A stretch of DNA of 64,000 bases from Muscardinus avellanarius (GCA_963383645.1 OY726561.1:25152826-25216825); one strand, 5' to 3'; positions 1 through 11,515 are shown, numbered from the stretch's first letter. Translations and numbers: made by a program. Notes: generated from the sequence alone by a model not told the origin.

Positions 1-47
1 TATGATTTGAGGCTAAGATTTATTGACTATGAAAATACATGAATGCA

Positions 48-256
48 TTTTTTGGGGGTGCAGTACTGGGATTGGAACCCAGGGGCATTGTAGCTCTGAG
101 CTATGCCCCAGCCCTATTTTTTATTCTTTACTTTGAAACAGGGTCTGACGGAGTTGCAAAGGGCCTCAGAATGTAGTTGAGGCTGTGTGAGAACCCAGAT
201 CCTCCTATCTCAGTCTTCCAAGTACTGGAATTATAAGCTTGAGCCACCACACCCGA
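48..256 (-). repeat. B1-ID fused SINE, reverse orientation
   Basis: This is a roughly 200-bp SINE of the type repeated throughout the window, read backwards. The plus strand starts at the element's 3' end (the ID-like tail, with the segment tgggattggaacccaggggc), passes the linker tttgaaacagggtctgacgg, and ends at the B1/7SL-like head (gagccaccacacccga). The element was copied by the L1 machinery from a polymerase III transcript. Many substitutions separate it from the cleanest copies in the window, so it is not recent. No clear target duplication was found. Confidence 0.85.
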
Positions 257-880
257 TGATTTGAATATATTTAAATTCATATCTTTAAATGATTTTGACT
301 GAATGATTTTCTGGAAAAGACAAAATTATATAGAGAAAAATATCAATGTTGTCAGGAACTGGGTAGCAGAGAGAAGTTTGAGTGGCAAATAGGTGGGGTA
401 TTCATTATTTTTAGGACAACAAAAATACTCTGTATGATTTTGTATTTGGCAGACACATGCCATTAAACATTTGTCCAAAATCTCAGAATGATGTATCAGT
501 TTAGGTTTTTTTCTTTGTACTAATTGTACCAAATTCTGGGAAACATTGAAGTATGAGAGGCTATATTCATGTTGAAACAAAGAATGTGTAAGAAATTATT
601 ACACTTTCCAGTGAATTTTTATGCAAACCTGAAATTTCTGTAGAAATGGTATTTTTAAATGAGAGGAAAATAAAACCACACCAGTGCTTCTTTCAAGAGT
701 TTTATGCTAACAGAAACTGTCCATCAAATATATTTTGTGATGAATTCCTAGAATCAAAGAGTTTAGAATCTAAATTAATTATCATTTATAACCTGATAAT
801 GAAGGTGCTATCCTGCTGTATTATGTTAAGTAAAAGTTAGCCCTAAAGTTGAACCTACATTTTTGGGAAGAGATTTAGTG
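257..880. other. unique AT-rich sequence, no feature seen
   Basis: No repeat, convincing exon or RNA gene was recognised here. The short open frames of 64 and 84 codons have no domain signature, and AT-rich DNA of this kind produces such frames by chance. Confidence 0.6.
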
Positions 881-1373
881 AATTCATTTTGGTCTATTAG
901 TCAGTGTGTCTGTTTTTATGCCAGTACCATGCTGTTTTAATTACAATAGCTCTATAGTATAATTTATGAAAGGACTTGGAGAACATTATGTTAAGTGAGG
1001 TTAGCTAATAAAAGAGAGTGAAGAGTCATATGTTTACTTTAATATGTGGAGGATGGGGAGTAATTGGGATACAAGAGAGACGTCCGGTAATGAGTAGAAA
1101 TCTCAGAAGAGCTAGGGAGGAGATATAAGTGTAGGGGTGAAGGAACACTTAGGTTTATTATTAGAAATACTACCATAGACTATGTATATACATGTGAATA
1201 TACACCAACATCATTCTGGGTACTCTGTATTGGTGATAGGAAACTGAGGAGAGGGGCACAAAGAGAGTATGCGTGTTGTCATTGTAACATGATTGACATT
1301 ATAATATGAGACTTTAATACATCAATAAAAGCACAAAATAATTTAAAAAATACTAGAAAAATAGAAATTCATT
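881..1373 (+). mobile_element. L1 3' end with inverted 5' segment
   Basis: Positions 889 to about 962 match the reverse strand of L1 ORF2 (tgtctgtttttatgccagta). From about 966 the sequence runs forward through the L1 3' end (gagaacattatgttaagtga) to an A-rich tail near 1345. Forward 3' end plus reversed 5' piece is the usual result of twin priming during L1 insertion. The 8-bp direct repeat aattcatt at 881-888 and 1366-1373 brackets the unit and is a plausible target duplication. The element is dead: only a few hundred bases survive and no reading frame remains. Confidence 0.7.
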
Positions 1374-2193
1374 AATATCAGGAAGTATAGATCAACTGAA
1401 GACAACTAATGCCATTATCTAGAATGTATGTTTTGCAATATATAGTTAAATGTATAAGATTAGTGTCTGCAATTTAGTGATATTTATGGTAGTACTTTTT
1501 GTTTTTAATTTAGGCACAATTTTATCCAAATATTATTCTTACCTTTATATCACTGAAGAAACATAATTTCCTTTTATTATTATATTACTGACAGTGCTGG
1601 GCATTGAGTCTAGAACCTCATTTATACTAGGCAATGTTGTGCTTTGAAACTGTTATGGGTTGGGGGGAGCTGTTCCCGGGGACCTCTGATAAGCTCCCAG
1701 AAACTTCCTGTAGCCATGGGCTCTTGTTCTGAACCAGGATTGATATACACTAGTCTCAACTCTTGCTGAAGTCTTAAATGAGTTTATTATTACAAAAATA
1801 AAAATATAGGTTGTAACTGTTATGGCACCATTAAAAAGAGGGACAGCTAGAGCTTAAAGCACTAAAGTGACAAAGTGAGATGACCTGAAACGAAGTCACC
1901 GGAGTTCAAAATACAAAACAGCTTTTATAGATACAAAGTCCCCCATCTTACTCTACTATGTAATCCTATGACCTAGCTATAAGTCCGCCCCTTAACTCCT
2001 TGCAGACTTTTGTTATACTTATGGGGATTTCTGGCCTGGCATAAAACCCTTCCTAACTGCAGATTTCTTTGTTAAGACCAGAATGATTTACACATGGTAT
2101 CTGCTCCCCTTTCACAAATGTCAGTACTCTCCTCCCACACTCTTAGGAGAATCCTTAGCTCCTTGCTAGATATCATTTATTATGCAAACCTGT

Positions 2194-2812
2194 TTTTCTT
2201 TTTCTTGTTAGCCCTAAAGTGTGGGGATGGAACCCAGGGGCATTTGACCTCCGAACTGATAAGTTGGTCTCTCCCCTCCTCCATGTGATCTCCCAGTGGG
2301 AACAGGAGAAGGAATCCCAGAAGCCAGAAGAGAAAATATTGTGAGAATCCAGGTGCCTTGAGATTCCAAATATCTTGAGACTCTAGATTTCACGAGAGAA
2401 TCGGCATGCCTATAAAACAATGGTGCCTCTGATCCACCACGTGACTCAGCTGGCCAATCAGGACTATGTGCAAGTCTCCAGATATATGGCCCAATGGTCC
2501 CTTCCCCCACAGCTTGCTAACTCCCCAGAGGGTGCGTGTTGGGGCCACATAAAGCAGTGGTCTCTGATAACCCGGTTGGTGTTTTTACTTCAAACCTAAA
2601 AACAGGTTTGAGCTGGGCGTGGTGGCACACCCTATTTTCAACCTTTCATGAACTACACCCCCTGCCCTATTTTTTATTCTTTATTTTGAAAATGGGTTTC
2701 ACTAAGTTATAGAGAGCCTTACTAAGTAGCTGAGGCTGTCTGCAAACCATGATCCTCTGGTCTCAGTCCCCAGAAGTTGGGATTACAAGAGTATGCCATC
2801 ATACCTGGCTCA
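2194..2812 (-). repeat. SINE inside LTR A, itself split by an insert
   Basis: Comparison with the LTR copy at 3246-3922 shows that this block is extra: LTR sequence runs up to gcaaacctg at about 2193 and resumes at ttcttagaatg near 2818. Its ends (2217-2257 and 2646-2812) are the two parts of one reverse-oriented B1-ID SINE. The middle, about 2258-2645, is foreign to the SINE and is described separately. Confidence 0.65.
2258..2645. other. unidentified 385-bp insert inside the SINE
   Basis: The SINE text breaks after ctccgaact and resumes at catgaactacacc. The intervening sequence is less AT-rich than its surroundings and holds two CCAAT-type boxes (ggccaatcag near 2452 and cccaatgg near 2490), an E-box (cacgtg near 2439) and cctataaaac near 2410. 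Its right end carries a forward SINE head (gagctgggcgtggtggcaca, about 2610-2629). It could be an LTR or another promoter-bearing mobile sequence, but I do not recognise a family. A minus-strand open frame of 98 codons overlaps it and has no protein-like features. Confidence 0.4.
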
Positions 2813-3245
2813 AACGTGTTCTTAGAATGTGAAAATCCTAGGTCCCAACTCCTCTATTCACTTGATATTTACTTTTAGTGAGGGTACTTTGCATTATAAC
2901 AGCTACTTGAATGCCTGGCAGTAACCTTGCCCTAACTCCCATTCTCTTTTACAAATCTGAACTCCATTTTCTGTACAACAATTTTTTATATATATTAATA
3001 ACCAAAACTTCTTTTTTGAATCTTTTTAGGACATTCTCTGTACCTAATACTGGTACAGAGAAGGCTCTACCGCTGAGCTATACCACACTCCATAAATGTT
3101 TGTATTTTTAAGAGAGGTGAATGATTTAAAATTTGGTAAAGGATATGTGGAGGTTCACAGTCTTCCTATGTTAACTCTAGGTTAAGCATGTTCATCCTCA
3201 CAACTCATCACATCTTTAACATGATAATATTATTGCTCATCATTC

Positions 3246-3922
3246 TGTTATAGTTTTGGACTGTGACTGTTACTATCTAGGGGAACTGTCCCCAGGGACC
3301 TTTGTTATACCTCTGGGAATAATTCCCAAAACCCCCCACAAAAACCATGTGTTCTTTTCCTGAGCTAAGGATAAATATGCAATGGCCCGGACTCTTGCTG
3401 AAGATTTAAAGAAGTTTATTCAAAAGATAGAAATACAGAATTCAGTTACAGCCTCATGTTACCCAAGGGTAACATAAGGGGGTGCTTTGAACGAAATCAC
3501 CAAAATACAAAGCACGGAATAGACTTTTTATATACATGCTATCCTCCATCTTGTTTCACAAAATTCTGATGTAGTAAAAAGTCCCTGTAAAGTTCCTCCC
3601 CTTAGTTTTCCTGCCAAACTGAGTTTAGGCCCATTTTTCTCCTTTCCCAAAGGTGGACCCCCTACTCCCATTCAAATTAGATTATCCAATTATTATGTAA
3701 ATCTGTCTTTAGAATGAGGAAGTCCTAGCTCCCCTTTCCTATGTATTTGCTAATTACTTTTAGCTAAGTCAATTTAAGTTTCAATAGTTCTTTGCTTCCT
3801 GACCAAAACCGAAACCAAGTCTTTCCCCAGGTCTGCCCTTTTAACACAATGATTTTTGAATTATATTTATTAATAATCAGAGCTTTCTCAAATCTTCCTA
3901 GGCCATTCCCAATACTGGTACA
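3246..3922 (-). mobile_element. solo LTR, copy B of recurrent family
   Basis: Diverged copy of the LTR at 1635-3057. Shared blocks in the same order include ggggaactgtccccagggac, the agtttatt polyadenylation region near 3413, gacttt-ttatat in the TATA region near 3520-3535, and the right edge tactggtaca. It lacks the 620-bp insert of copy A and therefore shows the uninterrupted structure. The flanks attct at 3242-3246 and 3923-3927 overlap the LTR's first base and may be a 5-bp target duplication. Only 188 bp separate it from copy A. Confidence 0.7.
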
Positions 3923-4042
3923 ATTCTACTAATGCAAATTATAAAAAGGGTTCTCAAGTTTTGATTACAAATATTATTTGTGAATAGCTGTGTTATATAT
4001 TAAATCTGCTTTGCAAATCAATGCTTCTCACAATAGAAGTTT

Positions 4043-4043
<1 letters not shown>
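3923..4043. other. short unique spacer
   Basis: Unique AT-rich sequence between LTR B and the TG microsatellite. Nothing was recognised. Confidence 0.5.

Positions 4044-4090
<47 letters not shown>
4044..4090. repeat. (TG)n microsatellite at a SINE tail
   Basis: About 23 uninterrupted TG units lie directly against the 3' end of the reverse-oriented SINE that follows, so the tract most likely grew from that SINE's CA-rich tail. Confidence 0.95.
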
Positions 4091-4091
<1 letters not shown>

Positions 4092-4282
4092 AATAAAAGG
4101 GATAGAACTCGGGGTCATTCTACGTATGAGCTACACCCCAGCCTTATTTTTTATTCTTTACTTTGAAACAGGGTCTCCCTGAGTTTCAAAGGGTCTCACT
4201 AAGTAGCTTAGGCTGACCTTTAACTATGATCCTCAGCCTCCTAAATGCTGGGATTACAAGTGTGCTCCACCATTCCTGGCTT
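4091..4282 (-). repeat. B1-ID SINE, reverse
   Basis: Near full-length. It runs from the ID tail (gatagaactcggggtcattc) through the tttgaaacagggtctccctg linker to the head (caccattcctggctta). The preceding TG tract replaces its A-rich tail. Confidence 0.85.
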
Positions 4283-4356
4283 ACAATATGGGTATTAAAA
4301 TGTGGGCGTCTCCTCTTACGTGGTTCTTGTTGATGGGTTTTATTTCTTTTTTTTCT

Positions 4357-4540
4357 TCTTTGTGGTACTAGGGATTGAACCCAGGAGATTTCTACTTCCA
4401 AGATATACTCCGAGCCCTATTTTTAACTACTTATTTTGAAAGAGGGCTTCACTAAGTAGCTGAGGCTGGCAGCAAGCCCACAGTCCTCCTGTTTCAGCCT
4501 CTCAAGTACTGGGACTACAAGCATGTGTCTTCATTCCAGG
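4357..4540 (-). repeat. B1-ID SINE, reverse
   Basis: Starts at tttgtggtactagggattga and ends at catgtgtcttcattccagg. The central tttgaaagagggcttcacta linker and the tagctgaggctggcag block identify the family. It lies 75 bp from the previous SINE, in the same orientation. Confidence 0.85.
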
Positions 4541-6059
4541 ATCCACTGGATTTTGACAAATAAATTATAAGGATATGAAGCAAAGGATATGAAAATATAA
4601 AATCTTATTTTAAGTAAGAAAAAGAAAACAAAACAGCGCCCTCAAAAGTGTCCTAAGAGTGACCACAAAACTCTTGGTAAATGGGCTTTTCAAACTTACT
4701 AAGATTTTCCATCTGTTCTTTTATGATTGGTCAGAATTGGGTTTGGGGAAACTAATGATTTTACACAGTTTTAACCTTTAACTTGAATCGTTATCTTCTG
4801 GGTTTGTGGTGATTCTTGGTGACCATCAGTCTCTCACTCTTTTGTTTACCTTCCTTCCTCCACTTCACAGAAGGTGATGTAGATGTCCTTTTCTTTTCCT
4901 GTTCCCAGATCATCTATCTTACCTCAGTATGGAAAAAGAATAAGAGGAAAATTAAATGTAAGAATCTCATTATCCTAGGTTGAGTCCATGTAAAAAGACC
5001 TTTATTTCAAACTTTTGATAAGGTTGCCTAAGGGAGATGAAAGAAAAAGTAATTAAATAGAAAGAAAGAGAAAAGATAAGACCAATTGAATAATAAAGGA
5101 TTGATTTCGGGACCACCTAAGGGGGGAAATGGTTTTGCCTACCACTTTGAGGCAGAAACACAAGAGTTGGAAACTATAAGTTTACAGCATTTTACTTTCT
5201 TGCCAACATAATTTTTTATTTGTCAACACTAAAGAAAATTAGAAGAATAACATAGAGAAATATTTTTAATGAAAAGAGATAAGATGAAAAGTGCTTTTAG
5301 AGAAAACATTTGAAGTTTGAAACAAAGTTATCATAAAATTGTGAATATCCTACTGTTAAAAGCATCCAGAATTATTCACATAAACTGGGATAATTGTCTG
5401 ATTTCTTTAAAGAAATTTTGCAAAGCACTGTCTGGAAAACATTAAATTCAACAAAAAGAGATTTATCAATCAGAACAAATGGAACAGGAATTAAAAGCAT
5501 ATTATGTTCTCTCCTTAATTGAAAGTAAAAGTACATTTTCACATTGAATATTTCAGTTGAAACAAAATTTTTATAACTTTATTTTATATATAAATAATAT
5601 AGTCTTAAGCATGAATTCAGCCAGAATAAAACTGAAGATAACTTTATTTTTATAACTTTATTATTCTTTTTGAGAAAAGAATTTTAAATGTCTCTATGCT
5701 CTAGAAAAGCAAAAATTATAACAGAAATGTCTTGTTTGGTCTATTCTCTGTGATTAATTATATGGAATATTAGGTAATTATTAGAGAAAGCCTTTAAAAT
5801 CCCACCAAATGATAGATTTCATAGATTTTAGACTTCAATGTATACTAATAAACATGATATTAACATTATTTTTTATTATTTTTATTTTTATTATTTTTGT
5901 GCTAATTATTATTTTATTATTTTTATTATTAGTGTATTATTTTTGTGTTAAATTAGAAAAGGACAAGTCAAGGAAAAATTAAGTATGGAAATTAAAGAGT
6001 AGAAATTATTAAAAATGAAACAAAATAAAAATTAAAATATGCAACAAACTAAATCAAAT
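4541..6059. other. unique AT-rich sequence
   Basis: No transposable element, exon or RNA gene was recognised. Positions 5866-5945 are a degenerate TTA/TTTTA-rich patch of low complexity. Confidence 0.55.
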
Positions 6060-6235
6060 ATGGCATTTTACATCTGTAATCCCAGTACCTCAGAGAATGA
6101 GACAGGAGAATTACAGTGTCAAAGCAGCACTCTAAAACAAGAAGGCCCTGTTTCATAATTTTAAAAAATGAATTAGAGGTTTAGCTGAGTGGTAGAGTGC
6201 CCCTGGATTCAATCTCCAATATCAACACATACTAA
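6060..6235 (+). repeat. old B1-ID SINE, forward
   Basis: Degraded forward copy: acatctgtaatcccagtacc (head), gccctgtttcataatttt (linker) and ttagctgagtggtagagtgc (ID tail). The poor match suggests an old insertion. Confidence 0.75.
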
Positions 6236-6799
6236 AAAAGAGATTTTTAACATAACTAAAATATCTTTGAACAAATGAAACAGGAATCAAAATGCTTAAT
6301 TTTTCAAAAGTGTTCCAGAAAATATTTGTGTACTTAAAATTTAGACAAAAATTCTGATGATGAATGTGCAACATCCTTTGTAGATAACCCATAATACTCC
6401 TTGCTTCTTCAGTTATGTCACTGGTTTCCTCATTTTCTATAATGAAAAGAAAATAAAGTAACTGGTAAATATTAAGCCTTCCATATTGCCAGCTAAATAA
6501 AAAATTTGCATATAAAGCCAATGGAACATAAAAGCAGAGAGAACTAGAATATCTTTAGTAGGTATATTAAGATATAGTAGCTATATTAAGATTTCTAGAG
6601 AAGATAAATATAGTTTTTAAGTTTTGCTCCAAAATAATAAAATTGTTTTTACTTTTAGAATGCAGCATAATTTTTGAGGGTCTTTTGGCCTCAAGTATAA
6701 CAATAGTAAATGATCTATAACTTTATATAATGCTATCATATACTACATAGCTAATTTACACATAGAAAAGGCTTGTTATAGTTAGATATAAAATGGCTC
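6236..6799. other. unique AT-rich sequence
   Basis: No recognisable element. The 99-codon minus-strand open frame within 6222-6521 has no domain or membrane pattern beyond AT-driven Phe/Ile/Tyr richness and is treated as chance. Confidence 0.55.
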
Positions 6800-7110
6800 C
6801 TTCAAAAGATCATAAATTGGTGTTTGGAGTTATTGTAATTAAGTCATGAGTGTTGTAACACAGCAGTAGATAAAGCATGGATTTATCTAGGTAGTGGCCT
6901 AGGTTGGTAGGGTGTGGCTAGAGAAGGTGAGTTCTTAGGGGTTCAAGCTTGGGGATTATATATGATTCCCCATTCCTTCTATTCCTCTCTTGCTTCTGGC
7001 CTTCATGATGTATGAGCATAACCTTATGCTCTTTCTCTCTGCCTCCTTCCCTTGCTACCATGCCCTAAGATGAACAATTCATGGTTACTATAGACTCAGA
7101 CCCCAATATC
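6800..7110 (+). repeat. MaLR-type LTR fragment
   Basis: Resembles the middle of rodent MaLR (ERVL-related, non-autonomous) LTRs: gggtgtggctagagaaggtg near 6910, attatatatgattccccatt, then a tcctctcttgcttctggcct / tgcctccttcccttgctacc stretch. Ends are indistinct and no target duplication was found. Confidence 0.5.
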
Positions 7111-7227
7111 TCAAAAAAAAAAACCAAAAAAAACTGAATAATTTTTTTTCCTCTAAGCTATGTGTTTAGACCTTTTGGATTTTAGCTGTGAAAATGTTAA
7201 CAAATACAAGATTTCTTTGAAGAAATT

Positions 7228-7460
7228 AAGAATTGTAAGCCAGGCGTGGTGGCACAGGCTTTAATTTCAGCATTTGGGAGGCTGTCAGGAAGATCGCAGT
7301 TAGTGCACAGCCTCAGCTACTTAATGAGATTCTCTGCAACTCAGTGAGATCCTGTTTCACAGTAAAAAAATTAAAAAAATATTAGGGTTGTAGCTCAGAA
7401 GTAGAATGCCCCGGGTTCTATCCCCTGTACTGCAAAAAAAGAAAAAGAAAAAAAGAATTG
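7228..7460 (+). repeat. B1-ID SINE, forward, with target duplication
   Basis: Full-length forward element at about 7236-7452, from the head gccaggcgtggtggcacagg to the ID tail (gggttctatcccctgtac) and an A-rich tail. The 8-bp repeat aagaattg flanks it at 7228-7235 and 7453-7460. Confidence 0.85.
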
Positions 7461-9879
7461 CAATGGATCTAATTTTATGCATATCTTTGTAATTGTCTTA
7501 TTATTATTTGTGTCATGTTTGTTTATCTGTTTACTCTTGCACAAAGCCTGTCATCTGCTATTAAGAAAACATACATATGCAACTGAAAGAATTTTAAATA
7601 ATAGCTATGCAATATCACATATATGAATGTTAGCTGATAAAACATTTTAGTGATAAGGACAGGGTGATGTTAGGTTATTGTAAAACATGTAAATGTACAT
7701 ATTTTTGAAAATGAAAGATACTTCCATACACTGCAAGAAGTCTTATACATCATGAGCTAACTCAACCGTTTAGTGTAAACATAGATGTCTGTAAAGGGTA
7801 AACATACATGAAATAAATATAGAAGGCATGACAATCGTGTGACAAACCTGCAAGACAAAGTACATACATACACAGCCTCTTTCTGGCATCTCTATTAGGT
7901 GTCAGATAGAATACACATTCATAGATTCATGCAAACTCCCACTTTTATAAGTACGACAAAATTCATAAAAATGTTCTTGCTTATTTCTCGTTTAAGTGAA
8001 ACATCTTTTCCCTTAATCCACTACACATTTTTCTAAGGTACTCAGTTACTCAGCAAGTATCATAAAATATATATAACTTAAACATTTTCTATATTAAAAT
8101 AGAAATCTGCAGTGAAGGGTCATCAATAAATTAGATAATTTAAGTACATACTTAAATTTATGTTCATTTAATGTTATTCAAAGACATATCTTGAAATATG
8201 ACATATTTTTATTAAAAATAATTAAAATTGGAGAAATAAATGGAAAGAGAACATTATGAATAGCAGTAAAGTTGTAAAACAAACAGCAAAATATACTTCC
8301 AAATTTATTCAAATAAGAAAAAACCTAATATTACATATTTTCAGTTATACAGGGATTTTCTTCAGACACATTTTTATTTTATCTAAATGCTTTTCTTCTG
8401 ATAATTTGAATGAATGTCTTAATATGTGGTTGATATATAGAAATATTCAGTCATATTAAGTATTGTATTAATTTTAGTCAGGTAAACTCTGTATAACCAG
8501 GAAACAGGTATGAGCTGATAAAGTGGGAAATCCTCAATAAAAACTATAGTTTGCATCAAGGAAGAAAAGCACAAATGATTTCATATATATAAACTAAGAT
8601 TACCCATAATAAAACTGAAACTTTTATGATTCTTGCTTGCAAGGAAAAGATTATTTAATTATTACATTTTATAAGGTGATATCTCATTCTTCAATATTTA
8701 CTGTTGTAATATACTCTCTTCCCAAAGGGAGAAAAGACTATTTATGAAATAATTTATAAGCTTTTATATTTATTGTGCAGAGAAAAATAAATACAGGCTA
8801 GTTTACCTTATAATAAAAGGATTTATAAATGGGAACTGTAAAACATCTTCTTTGAAAGCAATAAAAATCATGTGTTTACAAAATTCTAACTACATGAATC
8901 TGTACATTCTTACTAATTAAGTGACATTGTAACCTTAAAATTGGAGAAAATTAGGTCCAGATGTTAGCCTTACTTTGTTTAATAGAAAGTGGGTGGAAAT
9001 GGCTGTATGCAATCCTGTTTCTACTTAAATAGAGAAGCCATATATTTCTGCTTGGATCTTTTTGTGCTTGTATCATCAGATGAAAATAACATGCTTTGTG
9101 TAAACTATTGGGTTAAGGTAAATGAAAGACATTTTGAACTAACTAAGACTAGCCTACAGCTTATAATCAAGTTCATCTCTGCCTAGTCTAGGGCAGCCAC
9201 ACCACAGCTTACCTAAAAAAAAATAATATGTTTGCTTTAAGCTAAGTTACTATTTTTAGAACAGTTACATGTATATATCATTACTTCAGTGGGCTTAAAT
9301 GATATATGTTAATGGAAAGAAAATATTAAAAGTTGTGAATTCTAAAACCTATTTTATATGTTTATTTTCTTGAATGGGCATTCATATTTTAATTGAAGAT
9401 TTGTTAAATTTGATTATTTATAGAATATATAAAAACTAGATTTAAATCAAAGATGTAGGAACTGAAAAAATGAGTAAAACCTTGTTTCTAAATTTACCTA
9501 GTAAAGGTTATTAAGTTGTTTATACACAAATTAAGACATATGTGAGTTTAGTATAGTTCTTGGACACAGAACTTTCCTTATGCTTGAAGGGCATTAGGAA
9601 AACTTATGTTTTCTAATAAATCCAATTTAATATTACCTATATATACATCATAGATTGAATTTTTTCTTCTTTAAAAACTATCTATGACAGCATTTCCACA
9701 ATTAATACTAATCATGGGAATGGTGATAACTTTTTTAATCCAACATCTCTCTGTCTCCAGTTAGCAAGATGCTACAATCAACATTTATTTATACTCTAGT
9801 GTAATATTATTATTTATAATAGTATTTATATAACATTTTGTTTTTCATATCTAGAAAGTTTTTCCAAAATCTCCTGAAT
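7461..9879. other. unique AT-rich sequence
   Basis: A 2.4-kb run without a recognised repeat. Open frames at 8256-8459 and 8989-9186 are short, lack splice-site or start context that would make them credible, and show no family resemblance. Confidence 0.55.
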
Positions 9880-10108
9880 TGAAAGCATGTTTTCAAAAGT
9901 ATCAAGGTTCAGAGGTGGGGTTTTTAAGACATTGGGTCATGAAGTCTCTAACATTATCTGTAAACTAATTTATTTGATGGACTGATACTTTGAATGGATT
10001 GACTGTGCTATATTCTAGGCTAGTGAAGTGTGACTGGAGCAAGAGAATCACCGATAATGTGACTTTTGAAGGTTATGTCTCCTCTTACACCTTCATTCTT
10101 TCTATCTA

Positions 10109-10162
<54 letters not shown>

Positions 10163-10415
10163 ATCTATCTATCTATACCTAACATATCATCTATTTCTTT
10201 CTCTCTGACTCTGACACTCATGATCTGAGTAGCTCTCCTCTATCATTTCCCTACTTCCATGATACTTCTGGCCTAGAGCCAGCTGAGCATGGACTAAACC
10301 TCTGAAACCATGATACAAATTAAAATTTGACTCCTCTAAGCCAGGCATAGATGCCCCTGTGTTCCATCCTCTTTGTCAGGTGATTTTGTTACAGCCATGA
10401 AAAGCTGATTAATGC
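9880..10415 (+). repeat. MaLR-type LTR, forward, with internal microsatellite
   Basis: The left part (ttcagaggtggggtttttaa, attgggtcatgaagtctcta) and right part (ggactaaacctctgaaacca, ttttgttacagccatgaaaa, ending gctgattaatgca) match the order of a rodent MaLR LTR. Its polyadenylation region lies near 10310-10330. A TCTG/TCTA microsatellite has expanded in the middle. Confidence 0.65.
10101..10176. repeat. (TCTA/TCTG)n microsatellite
   Basis: Tetranucleotide array with TCTA units at both ends and a TCTG core, inside the MaLR LTR. On the plus strand it is read as a spurious Leu/Ser/Val/Cys/Ile-rich peptide. Confidence 0.95.
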
Positions 10416-10754
10416 ACAACTTTAATATATCTTAAGAATTTTCTTCTAAATTTTTGATAAGTTAGGCTCTTTCTTAGACAAACATAGCTTTAACATTATG
10501 CCATTATTATTTTAAATCCTGTGACTTTTTTCAAAAGTGAACTGTGCTTGGAGAGTATGATTGTATTGTGTTGCTCAGTACAAATTAACTTGCTACCATT
10601 TGCTTATCTATTATTTCTTATTCACTCTATAGTCACAGACTTCTTGATTGTCTAATTTTTCTTTAAAGCCATTATTATAATCCCATATTAGGCATATACA
10701 GGATATTCTATATTTACCAATTATATCTAACTTAACACAATTACAAGGTACATT

Positions 10755-10900
10755 TTTATTGGGTTATTTGTTTACTTAGAGTTTCTTGAATTCTCTGTGT
10801 ATTATAGATATTAGTCCTCTATCAAAGGAATAGTTGGCAAAATCTCCCCATTTCATTGGCTCTATGTTGAGGTTGTTGATAGTTACATATGATCATTATT
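10755..10900 (-). mobile_element. L1 ORF2 fragment
   Basis: Reverse-oriented piece of L1 ORF2 carrying gaattctctgtgtattatag, atattagtcctctatcaaag and cccatttcattggctctatg. There is no 3' end or poly(A), so it is a relic of a larger or rearranged copy. Confidence 0.7.
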
Positions 10901-11451
10901 TTTAAAATACTAAATGTATTATGTATTATGTACTTATTTGGGTATCATATACTTAATGGAAGAATATGGATTATTTTCCAAATAAACTCATAACTAAATT
11001 TATCTGCATTAAGCTGGGCAAAGTATTAAACATTGAACCTTAGTATCCTTTCTATAAAATTAAATTTTCAAAGACTTCAGCATTTTCTTGTGCCTACTTT
11101 TAGAAAAACAGTAAACAGTATACCATGTAATAAATACTACTTGTTTTAATCTCTTCTTCTTAGTAGTGAAAATTAAAGTTAAAAGTAGAAATAATAAAAA
11201 ATAAAAGTTTACCATTACAGGAGAGAAATAGTTTTATCCAACCTGCTTTTTTATAGAAGGTTAAGCTAAAATTGAGAGAGATTTAGTGTTTTGCTTAAAA
11301 TCCCTCAAGAATAGAGTGATAAGAAAAAGAATTATTCATAGCTACAAATATATCAAAGGGATGAAATGAAAATTAGACATTTTTGCTTTTCTCTAGTGCA
11401 AGTGAGAGTTACATATCTTAGGAAGGCTAAGTTTTATAGTTTTTGCTATTA
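10901..11451. other. unique AT-rich sequence
   Basis: Nothing was recognised in this stretch. Confidence 0.5.
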
Positions 11452-11515
11452 TTTTTTAAATTCTGGGGGTAGAACTCGGGACCTCCCTCATGCTAGGCAA
11501 GTTTTTTGCCCCTGA
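11452..11515 (-). repeat. ID-type SINE tail fragment, reverse
   Basis: Short fragment with ctgggggtagaactcgggac and catgctaggcaagttttttg. The 'ctaggcaag' block marks an ID-like element distinct from the B1-ID fusion and similar to the split SINE at 1588-3098. Confidence 0.6.

Larger units (their letters stand above)
1635..3057 (-). mobile_element. solo LTR, copy A of recurrent family
   Basis: A long terminal repeat on the minus strand. It shares its edges (plus strand tgttgtgctttgaaac at the left, tactggtaca at the right) and interior blocks with the copies at 3246-3922 and 31949-32431. On the minus strand it has the parts of a retroviral LTR in order: TG start, TATAAAA (around 1923-1929), AATAAA (around 1783-1788), then a U5-like GC-richer stretch ending in CA. 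A 620-bp block at 2194-2812 is absent from the other copies and interrupts it. No internal retroviral genes adjoin it, so it is a solo LTR. It sits inside a SINE. Confidence 0.75.
1588..3098 (-). repeat. ID-type SINE split in two by an LTR
   Basis: The left part (about 1588-1634, with gtgctgggcattgagtctag and ending ctaggcaa) and the right part (about 3063-3098, ctctaccgctgagctatacc) together make one ID-type SINE tail in reverse orientation. The LTR at 1635-3057 lies between them. Flanks ggcaa (1630-1634) and gagaa (3058-3062) would be the 5-bp target duplication, with two differences. Confidence 0.6.

Noticed and set aside
2214..2510. 98-codon minus-strand frame
   Set aside because: It runs across the boundary between a SINE tail and the unidentified insert, so it cannot be an ancestral gene.
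10099..10176. Regularly spaced short repeats that might suggest an array
   Set aside because: Simple tetranucleotide microsatellite with no unique spacers. CRISPR arrays are not expected in this nuclear DNA.
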